64,000 nucleotides of DNA. Source: Tethya wilhelma (Eukaryota > Porifera > Demospongiae > Tethyida > Tethyidae). The stretch is taken from the NCBI GenBank assembly GCA_964030475.1, contig CAXIPT010000011.1, forward strand, positions 2,631,938 through 2,695,937, written 5' to 3'. The position numbers and the translations under genes are program-made. The notes below the pieces were generated by a model. The model made no database searches. It was not told the origin of the DNA and saw only the letters and a list, made by a program, of their open reading frames with translations. Within the stretch, counting starts at the first letter, position 1. Each line of letters begins with the position of its first letter. Shown here one piece after another: positions 45,792 to 54,954 of this stretch.

Positions 45792-47211
45792 CTACGGACT
45801 TTGCTGGCTAAAGTATGTAGTTAAAGCACTTTGTATGTTTTTTGCTAAGGTTATATCAGCAGTATTAGAGATATCGTTTGATGGGATGGAAGATAAAACT
45901 TGCGGGTTTGTATCACTCATCCACTCTTCGATAAAAGTGTCATTATGTGTTTCATAAATGTTATGCAAAACACAGCACGCTGACACAATGCAAGGGGCAA
46001 ATTTGAGATCAACTCTTTTGTAGACACCTCCAACGACCTTTTAGCTCATGCTCTACGACTACTCTTGTCTTGCTAAGGTTATAGTTAAAAGTCTTTTGCT
46101 GGGAGGACAAACGACCATTGTCTGGGTATGCTATGATAGCAAGGGATAAGCAGGGTCTCCTAGCACAACAATTGGTCCACAAATTCTCCTAGTACATGAA
46201 GGAAATAGCTGCTTGTTTTGCCCTTTGTTCTACAAACAGGAGTTGGAAAATACACGAGCATCATGTACCTGACCAGGCCACCCAACATTGACGTCAATAA
46301 AGTGTCCTCAACTGTCCACAATGCCTTGCAACACAATAAAGTGAAACCCTTTGCAGTTGTAATAATTAGCTGGGCACTCTTCAGGTGATATAATGGGAGC
46401 CATCAACCACACCAGCACACTGAGGGAAACCATACTTGACCTCGAATCTACATATCACTTCTCTCAAACCACCACCAGTTGGTATAAAGATATATCTCGC
46501 CAGAAGACAATCATTGATCGCCATACAAACTTCCTTTACAGCAATACAAACAGTACTTTTAGAAACACCAAAAAGCTGGCCAATTTCACGGTATCCACTT
46601 CCAGTTGACAGAAACCACAATGCAATCCCCACTTGTTTCTTGACAGTCAATGCATTTCTCATCACTGTATCTTCCTTTCTAATCACTACAGCAAGTAACA
46701 GGATCCAGATAAGATCTGGAAAAATTTTTTTTCCAGATTCTGAAATTTCAAAGAGTTTATTATAATAAAAAGTTTAGATCTAAGCCGCTTGATTAGGCCT
46801 AAGCTGGTCTAAGTTTAGATCTAAGCTTCATGATTAGGCCTAAACAGGTCTAAGCTTAGGCCTAAGCTTCAATGATTAGGTCTAAGCTTAGACCTAAGCT
46901 TCATGATTAGGTCTAAGCTTAGGCCTAAGCTTCAAGATTAGGTCTAAGCTTAGGCCTAAGCTCGAGTGATTAGGTCTAATCAAAGAGGCTTAGATCTAAG
47001 CCTTGAAAAGTGTTCGAAAACTCAGAATCCGGAAAAAAAATTTTCCGGATCTTATCTGGATTCTGTTAAGTTGTTCACATACGAAAGTAAACGTTTCATG
47101 AGATAAACGGAAGTTTTCTATCCAATCTTGTGAAGAGAATGAGGAGTTTACAACGTGATCCCACCAGTGACTACTTCTATCCTTGGACCAGCACAATCTT
47201 GGTGTTTTCAA
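45792..47211 (-). pseudogene. Harbinger H1 transposase, interrupted
   Basis: N-terminal part 47211-47072: RSSHWWDHVVNSSFSSQDWI and LSHETFTFVCEQL. An epsilon MITE (46697-47067) follows, then VIRKEDTVMRNALTVKKQVG, a helix-turn-helix (GYREIGQLFGVSKSTVCIAV) and the first catalytic Asp in CAGVVDGSH. Across small deletions the second Asp region and the Glu region (EHAYGR-like) are damaged near 46030-46140. The C-terminus SACCVLHNIYETHNDTFIEE runs to the stop near 45792. Dropping the MITE with one AAGT repeat gives FVCEQL then AVVIRKED in frame, so the MITE arrived while this part was still open. Several deletions relative to the copy at 51.2-52.0 kb. Confidence 0.85.
46697..47067. mobile_element. 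Family epsilon MITE, copy 1
   Basis: 371 bp. Left end AACAGGATCCAGATAAGATC; the right end is its inverse with one mismatch. Target duplication AAGT (46693-46696 and 47068-47071). The interior is an array of about 20-30 bp palindromic units (taagcttaggcctaagctt with attaggtc spacers). No coding. Confidence 0.9.
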
Positions 47212-47696
47212 ACTCTGGGCACAAACAGCTAAAATGAGGATGGTTTTGCCTGTGGTAGAATGCTTTAATTCGCTGCTGTTTCTTCTTCACACTATATGAC
47301 TACATCTCTTTGCTCTTTTTCTTCTTAGAAAAATGTATGATGGTGCCAAAGAATCCATTGTCATATGTCAGGAAACGATTTTAACAAACCCAGCAGACTT
47401 CATCAATGCTGACTACTGTATAGCTAAGCAATCTAAGTACTAGACTCGCGCATGCTCACTGAAAATAACGTATATGACAATTAAAATTAACAATTTATAC
47501 CTGAAATAGTGATTTTGACAAGCTCTGCTCCACTTAAAATCTCCTTTTCTTCTTTCTCTCTTCTTGATTCTAAATATTGAACACCTTTGAACCTGATTAA
47601 AATCTGCTTCCTCGTTTACACTACGAAATTTAGCGTAATTTCGGGGCATCCCCATTGCACGTGTAAACGCTGTGTTAGCAGGTTTAGAACCAGATC

Positions 47697-47957
47697 AACA
47701 GGATCCAGATAAGATCCGGAAAAATTTTCTTCCAGATTCTGAAATTTCAAAGAGTTTAAAAAGCTTAGATCTAAGCCGCTTGATTAGCTTAGATCTAAGC
47801 TTCAAAATTAGGCCTAAGCTTCAATGATTAGGTCTAAGCTTAGGCCTAAGCTCGAGTAATTAGGCCTAATCAAAGAGGCCTTAGATTTAAGCCTTGAAAA
47901 GTGTTCGAAAACTCAGAATCTAGAAAAAAAAATTCCGGATCTTATCTGGATTCTGTT
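47697..47957. mobile_element. Family epsilon MITE, copy 2
   Basis: 261 bp with the same ends as copy 1 and the target duplication GATC (47693-47696 and 47958-47961). The palindromic array is shorter: three or four units, against about eight in copy 1. This is the second independent proof of a 4-bp duplication. Confidence 0.9.
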
Positions 47958-47961
47958 GATC

Positions 47962-48532
47962 AATTTTACGTGTAGCTATTGAGTAGGTTGCAGATATGGC
48001 CTGCTAAAATATGATATTTCACGACAGAGAAGTCAAAAATTCAGTGATGAGTAACTGAAACAATGTAGTTTCAATATGATCCACGTTTATAGGGGGAAGG
48101 GGGGAAGCCTGGGATCGGGTTACATCACCATTGAGGCAAAGCAATATCAGTTGTACCATCTGACCCATGAATAGCCCTATGAAAGAGGTTGGTGTGAATA
48201 AGTATAATTAGCTAGTGCAACATTCTCACTTCCAGGTGAAATTAAATTTGTATGGGTACTATTGGACTTCCGGAATCCTGGCGGCACCGCTGCATGTTAC
48301 CATATTTGCATTGAAATGACTAGCAACTCTACTTCACCAGAGAGTCCAGTGGTGCGGCTTCTGGGTCTAGCTCCGCCCCACTTGCTTCGGCTTCGAGCTC
48401 CTCAGTTGCTACTATGGTATTGACAGTGACACAGTCGGTCACATGGCCCCTTCCTCCAGTGGCCATCCGTATTGGCACTACGACTATAGCTTGATGCAAT
48501 TGCTCAGCAAGTCAGTGCTCAACCAACAGAAC
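47962..48532. other. No gene; upstream region of gene B
   Basis: Nothing recognised. A purine-rich run (agggggaaggggggaagcct) lies near 48090. Confidence 0.4.
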
Positions 48533-48604
48533 CAAGAGTAAATAAGGGAGAGAGAGTGTCGAATGGCACATACCCGTGTAGAAACACTGTGTGCAAAGTA
48601 ATGT
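48533..48604. repeat. Direct repeat R1, upstream of gene B
   Basis: Copy of 40968-41036: caagagtaaataagggagag ... acccgtgtagaaacactgtg ... gcaaagtaa. Ends 72 bp before the gene B ATG. Confidence 0.7.
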
Positions 48605-48675
48605 GACTTTCTGAACGATTCACGTGTGATTGTTGACGTCACGCGCACGCCACGCCTGAAATTACAGAGTTAAAA

Positions 48676-50385
48676 ATGAGCGAGGAACAGAAAGAAGATG
48701 AGTTTGACAAGTTTGTGTGCCTTTACATAGATGATTTTTGTGAAGAAATTGAACTTGACCAAAATGAGGAAGAACTTCAAGAAGATCAAGGGACCTCTAC
48801 CTCGGCAACTACTACTGGAAGCGGCATAGGAAGTAAGCATTGCAAAAAGGCAAAGGGGGCAGTGGGGGCTCTAAAAGAAAACAAAAAAATGCTCAACAAG
48901 GATGAAAAGGCTCAAGTCATGCTCTCTATTTGTGACGTGAATGTTGACGATGTTTTTTGTACGTGAATGAATCACTGAGTAAAGAGTCACATGTCATAGA
49001 AAACAGTTCGCGACAAGACTTTTGGACAATGTTACGTTCTCAGCAGTTGGTTACTGGATTGCTGCGTACTCTGGTAAATGTGTTTGCCTCACTATATAAA
49101 TCATGTGACAAAGGTAAAGACAAATACAACTTGAATGGCATCAGTATTGTAGTGTGTTTCTACTGCCCCTGACAAAGGCTTATCTGATGTCAAAATTAAC
49201 CCCCGAAAGAATGAGGATCTTGCCCGTGTACAGCAGAGGTGGGTTGGTTTTTGTGAAGGATTGTCTGTTGAGAAAGATGTTAGGGATGCGATAATGATAT
49301 CTTTATGCAATGCAGTATATAAATATCTGCTCAAACGTGTGTCAACAGTTCAGCAGTGTATATTGCAACCCATGAGCTCAAGTGATAATCCTACAACATG
49401 TATAGATCATGACACAGATTCTGTTTATTATCGATTTTGTGGTGCTCAGTGGCGGATCCAGAAAATTAGAATGGGGGGTTCAGAAATATTTGCGCGCAAA
49501 GCGTGCCGCAAATTTTTGAAAACCACGCCCATTTTTTGTAAACCACACCCATTCCACGTGATTTAGCTCCACCCATTTTTAAATCTTGAGCAGAGTGAGC
49601 TCACGCTACGTAGCTACTGAGCTCTCTCTAGTGTCTTCTTAGAGGTTTTTGTGCAAGAAATTCTCTTTTTAGGCTTATTTGGCTTTGATAAAGCGTCATT
49701 CAAGATTCTAAAGTAAGTTACAAGCGGTCACTTTTCGTATAAAAGCATAATGAATAATTGAATTTCTGGGCAAAAGGGGGGTGCAGCTGACCCCCCCTTC
49801 CCCCCCCTGGATCCGCCACTGGTGCTGCACTTGCAAGTATGTAGCATGCTCGATATGACAAACGTATTTGCAAATCTGATCAAAAAAAGAGTATAGAACA
49901 TGAAATACTTATACTGAAATGTATTCAATGTGAAGATAAGAACCACATTCCTGAAGAACTAAAGTACAGAGATAGAGGACATATGTATTTCCCTTCAAAA
50001 GAGTTTCTGTCATTTCTAAGAACACTTCACAGCTGTGTAATGGAGAATGCAAATGATAGTACGTTCAAAAAATATGGTCCTGAAATGATTGAAGTGACAG
50101 TAAAACAAATGGAAGCTACTCTCGAGTTACAACAGCAATTCAAGTCTCTGATTACCAACTGTCTGATAAAAATAATACTACAAACGTGGAAAGTTTTGAT
50201 TCTTCTATTAAATCTGTATACAAAGAACTTAGCCGTAAACTGTGCCATACTCGTCTTGGTGAATTTATCAGTGCTACTCAACAAAAACTAGCTGCTTCAC
50301 AGGGAAAATCTACACTTGCTGGCCAAAATTTAAGAGATGGGTTGTTGACATCACATGTAAACACAAAGTCATTGCTCAACTGATA
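48676..50385 (+). CDS. Gene B: uncharacterised acidic protein, frame-broken and carrying a delta insert
   Basis: Starts MSEEQKEDEFDKFVCLYIDD, an acidic region followed by a Ser/Thr linker and NKKMLNKDEKAQVMLSICD. A T-run at 48953-48958 causes a one-base shift, after which LYVNESLSKESHVIENS and TMLRSQQLVTGLLRTLVNVF follow. A second shift near 49175 leads to QQRWVGFCEGLSVEKDVRDA and LCNAVYKYLLKRVSTVQQCI. After the delta insert (49447-49821) come HMYFPSKEFLSFLRTLHSC and KQMEATLELQQQFKS, and after a third shift near 50150 NTTNVESFDSSIKSVYKEL ... TSHVNTKSLLN, stop at 50383. No known domain; helical and charged. Some shifts lie in homopolymers and could be sequencing errors, but gaps may also be introns. 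Its 3' part is duplicated inverted at 41729-43224. Confidence 0.5.
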
Positions 50386-50447
50386 ATTATACTTTTTTTA
50401 ACACTTGCAAATTAATTCGAACACATGAATTATTATCACACACACAC
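48952..50447 (+). repeat. 1,496-bp inverted duplication, right copy
   Basis: Pairs with 41729-43224. Left border lies in the T-run at 48952; right border is (CA)n immediately before a run of N. Confidence 0.9.
49447..49821. mobile_element. Family delta element, copy 1 (right duplicate)
   Basis: CAGTGGCGGATCCAG at 49447 and its inverse ending at 49821, flanked by GTGCT at 49442-49446 and 49822-49826. Contains C-runs and the block accacgcccattttttg. Same insertion event as 42355-42729. Confidence 0.9.
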
Positions 50448-50506
50448 NNNNNNNNNNNNNNNNNNNNNNNNNNNNNNNNNNNNNNNNNNNNNNNNNNNNN
50501 NNNNNN
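50448..50506. other. Assembly gap (59 N)
   Basis: Undetermined bases between (CA)n and alpha copy 6. Confidence 1.
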
Positions 50507-50609
50507 GCTAAGCGCTCAGTTTTTGCAGAGTTATTCGCGTGAATATTTGTATTGCGCTAATGGGCCATCCGTGCCATTCCTGTGTACCCAGTACTACCGT
50601 ACTGGGAAT
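50507..50609 (-). mobile_element. Hairpin-end repeat family alpha, copy 6 (cut by gap)
   Basis: gcgctaatgggccatccgtg ... CCCAGTACTACCGTACTGGG, then AAT. The next base is already Harbinger H2 sequence (tatgcattaaccacaaac, matching 45231), so the repeat end abuts a Myb-like gene. Confidence 0.9.
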
Positions 50610-50905
50610 TTATGCATTAACCACAAACACAACAACATACAGAACCACCTAAGAAAAAAAGAAAAGTGGAGAAAAAGACCCGTACGGAGAAGGCACTACA
50701 ATCAGCTATGGATACTTTTGTCCAGTATTAGAGGGAGGCAGAGGAGAGATTTTTAAAACATGATGAAGAACTAAGAAAAAAAGAAATGGAAATGGAAGAA
50801 AGAAGGCAAAAGGAAGAGAGAGAGCATGAGTTTCGAATCATGCAGATACTTGGCCAGATGAATCGGGGCTCCAATTATTATCAAGATTATCACGAGACAC
50901 AATAT
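50610..50905 (+). pseudogene. Harbinger H2 Myb-like partner, C-terminal relic
   Basis: Matches the H1 last exon: PKKKRKVEKKTRTEKALQSA, a stop after FVQY (50728), then REAEERFLKHDEELRKKEME and MQILGQMNR. The DNA-binding half lies beyond alpha copy 6 and the gap, or is lost. Nearly identical to H1, with a few substitutions. Confidence 0.8.
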
Positions 50906-51194
50906 TGACATTTACATGTATAACTATCACGTATAACAAACTACATACCTGCTTAATAATTCTTATGAGATCAAGAGGAAGGAAACATGTCTATCTATTT
51001 GTGTGTGTGTGTGTGTGTGTGTATGCCATATTCAGTATGTATGCTAGGTTCATAGCCACCTAATGATGTATTACATGTACATACTGTTACATGTATATTT
51101 AGGTATGCATAACAGTAATAATTATTAATTTTGAACAGTCAATATTATACATACGGCAAGGTAATACAAATTTGTACGTGTACATGTATATAGC

Positions 51195-52003
51195 TGTCTA
51201 CGGACTTTGCTGGCTAAAGTATGTAGTTAAAGCACTTTGTATGTTTTTTGCTAAGGCTACATCAGCAGTATTAGAGGTATCGTTTGATGGGGTGGAAGAA
51301 AAAACTTGCTGGTTTGTATCACTCATCCACTCTTCTATAAAAGTGTCATTATGTGTTTATGCAAAACGCAGCGCGCTGACACGATGCAAGGGGCAATTTT
51401 GAGATCAACATCTAATCTCTTGTAGACACCTCCAATGACCTTTTAGCCTACCATAGGCATGCTCTACAACTACTCTTGTCTTACTAAGGTTATAGTTAAA
51501 AGTCTTTTGCTGGGAGGACAAACGACCATTGTCTGGGCATGCTTTCATCAGCCATGGTAGCAAAGGATAAGCAGGGTCTCCTAGCACAACAATTGGTATG
51601 TCCACTCCACAAATTCTCTTAGTACATGAAGGAAATAGCTGCTTGTTTTGCCCTTTGTTGTACAAACTGGAGTTGGAAAATACACGAGCATCATGTACCC
51701 GACCAGGCCACCCAACATTGATGTCAATAAAGTGTCCTCGACTGTCCACTGTGCCTTGCAACACAATAGAGTGAAACCCTTTGCGGTTGTAATAATCAGC
51801 TGGGCACTCTTCAGGGGGGATGTGAGAGCCATCGACCACACCAGCACACTGAGGGAAACCATACTTGACCTCGAATCTACATATCACTTCTTTCAAACCA
51901 TCACCAGTTGGTAAAAACATATATCTCGCGAGAAGACAATCATTGATCGCCATACAAACTTCCTTTACAGCAATACAAACAGTAGTTTACAGCAATACAA
52001 ACA
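51195..52003 (-). pseudogene. Harbinger H2 transposase (best catalytic core)
   Basis: An open frame of 182 codons (51953-51405) carries the complete DDE core: FPQCAGVVDGSHIPPEECPA (first Asp), VGWPGRVHDARVFSNSS, VVLGDPAYPLLPWLMKACPD (second Asp) and TRVVVEHAYGRLKGHWRCLQ (Glu). A one-base loss near 51415 then shifts DLKIAPCIVSARCVLH and the tail that ends near 51195. At the N-terminal side the helix-turn-helix is missing: a 22-bp piece (tttacagcaatacaaacagt) is present twice in tandem at 51965-52008 and the sequence then passes into a gamma element. So the core is preserved but the gene is truncated and frameshifted. Confidence 0.9.
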
Positions 52004-52978
52004 GTACTTTATGTTTCTCTCCGTATCTATCCAAATATTTTCCTGGGACCAAATTTTCCAGGCAGTTTCTGAATCTTAGTGATAAATACAATATTCTGAC
52101 AAATTTTGACATTCTGAAAACCACCGTTAGCTTTCAGCATTTTTGCTTAAAGATTTCGCAGAGTGACCATCACGACCATCCTCCTGCCCCACCCTAAAAG
52201 GTTACATGACACTGACACTTGTAAACATCTTTGGTCAAATAATACATATAAAGTGGAAGTTGGTGAGTAAACAATATTTCTGTAGAAAAATGCACTCCAT
52301 AAAATGTACATTAAAGTTACGGGCTACCGTTTGCTCATGAATATTTTAATGAGCACGCGTAGTTATTTTAGTGCGGAGCAAACCGCAACTTGTGCAAAAC
52401 TGTTGGCATGATTTTTTGGCGTCATTTTTTTTCCAAAGTATTCCGCGTGTGACCGTATAAAGTGGCTCTTTTTAACCGGATTGTATGTGGGCAGGGCCAG
52501 ATCTAAAAAGAAATTTGACAGCACGTTCAACGATAGAGAAACGGCAGCTTTTGTTTTCGCTTCTGCTGCAGAATCACAAGAAGTAAGTTTGAGCTACTAT
52601 TTTTTTTATACTATAAGAAAGAGAAGCCAACCGAATAGATCTGGCCCTGCAGAGAGTTGGAAATAAGCGTCTAACACTCCCATAGTCGATCTGGAACGTT
52701 GCCTCTTGAAATAAAGTGACGCCAAAAATTTTTAGCTACTCTTTCTGTTGGTATCTCTGAGTGTAGTAAGCATGGTGAAGTTTTCTTTTCACTGTTTAGC
52801 CCTGAAAGTTAAAAAGAATAACTGTCTAAGCTGTTGGTTTAAAATTTGGCAGGAAATTGCTGCAGTAATTTGCCAAAAAGAAACTTTTTATTCTTGCTCA
52901 TTAAATATTCATAACAGAATGTACCCCGTAACCTTAATTGACTATTTTAAAAGTTAAGGCAGCCTTAACTACACTGAG
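52004..52978. mobile_element. Family gamma TA-MITE, copy 2 (left end lost)
   Basis: Right end CAGCCTTAACTACACTGAG at 52960-52978. Interior blocks (gacattctgaaaaccacc, gacactgacacttgtaaa) match gamma copy 4. About 975 bp, longer than the other copies, so other material may be included (for example 52320-52800). Left boundary is fused to the Harbinger H2 gene. Confidence 0.65.
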
Positions 52979-53417
52979 CTAACATAAGAGTTGTTTTACA
53001 GTGACCATATTATTATGATAGTATAACATAAAGATCAGTGTACACTGTAGTAATAACATTTAGGTTCATATTAACTGATAATTGTAATAATTATAACCAC
53101 TATTATTTCAGTCACAGTAATTTATCCTAGTACATAATAACACTTGTATCTGTACTATAATTTCAAATTTGTTCTCTCTATAGTATCCTCTGTAACTACA
53201 ACTCATAATAACTGTTACTTGAACACAACATTACTATAACAGCTCAGTAAATACATACATGATATTATTGTCACAAAAAAAACACCACTAATAACTAATA
53301 ATAATTATAAATTTAATTTGACTATAATAATAAAATGCAAACGGCATATATGCATGCACCAGTCAATACACAACAATCAAATATTTTTGTTCAAACTTCA
53401 AACCCGCAAGACTATTA
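52979..53417. other. AT-rich, no gene
   Basis: Runs of ATT/ATA trinucleotides; nothing recognised. Confidence 0.5.
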
Positions 53418-54896
53418 TTACATGTAGCACTCAACTGCAGCTAGAAAGTTAGCATATTTAGCTGATTTTTTTTTTGAGGCAGGCACAATGCCCATCCGCT
53501 TTTCTTCAAAAAATTGAAAGACTTCCTTTACCTTTATATTGTACTGCAGGTTGTATACATAGTGGACAGCCAATAGGGTGAAGATTGCATTTTCAAACGT
53601 AGGGCACTCCACTCCTAACTTCTGCTCGACAACAATGAAGAATTGGTCAGCCATAGAATCTTCTGAATCATAAACTCGAACAATGAAGGGTTGGTTGTTT
53701 TTCTTATCGATCATTTCCGCAGGAGGAGTTCCACGCTATAAAACAATATAGGCCGGGTATAATATATGTATCAGACAATGCATGGCATTGCATGCATACA
53801 GGTGTTACAATATTTACAGGAAATTCCCAAAGGATCCATGGGATGTCCACATGTTGACCTTCCTCAGTCATGTCACCTTTATTCTTTTTCATCAAAAATA
53901 AGCCAGGCACCTCAAGGATGTTAGCATCAAAGGTACTGAAACAAAACAACATGCAATTATAAGTTTTACACAACTGAAAGTTATTGATCAATATCATACC
54001 ACTTATCTCATCACTTCTGTGTGGTCTGTATCACCATCGGCCTAGATGGACTCATCGACATCTGCGGGACAATCCCTAAGTGCACGTCTCAAAGCAGCTG
54101 GCAGACTAAAAGCTGCCTGAGCATATTTCACAATGGGCTTGCTCCAGGTACTCCACAAAGAATCGAACTTGCTTCGACAATTACTCTCCTTCATGATAAG
54201 ATCGAACTCCAGAGAAACCAATGTGGATATATTTAAGATGTGCACATGCAATTACATATGTAACATACATAGCTATGTTTCTTGAGCAATGGGTAAGCTG
54301 AATAAATTTCTTCTACGCTCTTGGCTTCATCCAAAATCCATGGCCGTCTGCTAGGAAAAGTACGTTTCATTAAATCGGTTATACAGTTTCTCTTTAGAAG
54401 GTTTAGTCTTCTCTAATTCCTCCCCCAGATGTTTTATGTTCCGTTCAGTCGAAACTTCATCCTCTGGGTTTTCATCAAGGCTTGGATAGATGTGTTTCTT
54501 TGAACTCTCAGTTCGTGGACGTTTTGTTGCTGGTCTAGGATCAGAGTTTGACTTGGGTCGATTTATATTTTGACACTTTTGATAAATGTAGTGTTGCCAG
54601 GAGTACTATTAATAAACATAGAAATTATTATTTAAAAAATGATACTTAATTTTTGAAAAACTTACAGATTCCTTGAGAAATGGATACTTGGCAAGTAGAG
54701 CGTCAGCAACAACTTGGCAGTCCTTCGTTGAAGCCTTTTGGATGTAGGCACAGGTCACTGTACCAAGTACAGCAACCATATGTATACGATCGCTGTCACT
54801 GATTCGCTCTTTCACAAGATTCTCCATGGTGTCTTGCCGGAACTTCGGAATTGGAAAAGGAATGGGCAATTTTGTTTTCAGTTTGGAACTCTGCAT
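53418..54896 (-). CDS. Multi-exon uncharacterised gene (SAMD3-like C-terminal region)
   Basis: Exons read leftwards. 54896-about 54664: PIPFPIPKFRQDTMENLVKE and CQVVADALLAKYPFLKES. About 54605-54290: WQHYIYQKCQNINRPKSNSD, ATKRPRTESSKKH, then after a one-base shift MKRTFPSRRPWILDEAKSVE and IYSAYPLLKK. About 54236-54050: LEFDLIMKESNCRSKFDSLW, KYAQAAFSLPAALRRALRD. 53935-53818: TFDANILEVPGLFLM, VDIPWILWEFP. 53735-53418: RGTPPAEMIDKKNNQPFIVR, QFFIVVEQKLGVECPTFENA, stop at 53418. Splice borders at 53935/53818 and 53735 are clean GT..AG and join in phase. The domain order resembles the C-terminal half of proteins often labelled SAMD3-like in fish and cnidarians; function unknown. One shift near 54380 and a TAG near 54047 may mean a pseudogene. 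Head to head with the next gene. Confidence 0.6.
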
Positions 54897-54954
54897 GCAT
54901 GCATGTATACATAGAGAAACCAGAATCAGTGATATTGAAAACTAACTTTAGTTG

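Larger units (their letters stand above)
44480..47696. mobile_element. Harbinger element H1 (both genes present)
   Basis: Contains a Myb-like gene on plus and a DDE transposase on minus, tail to tail, as in PIF/Harbinger elements. Outer parts hold alternating CGTTTACAC and GTGTAAACG motifs (44490, 44553, 47604, 47663), which look like subterminal inverted repeats; I could not define exact TIRs or the 3-bp duplication. A family epsilon MITE has entered the transposase and another lies at the right border. Confidence 0.75.
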
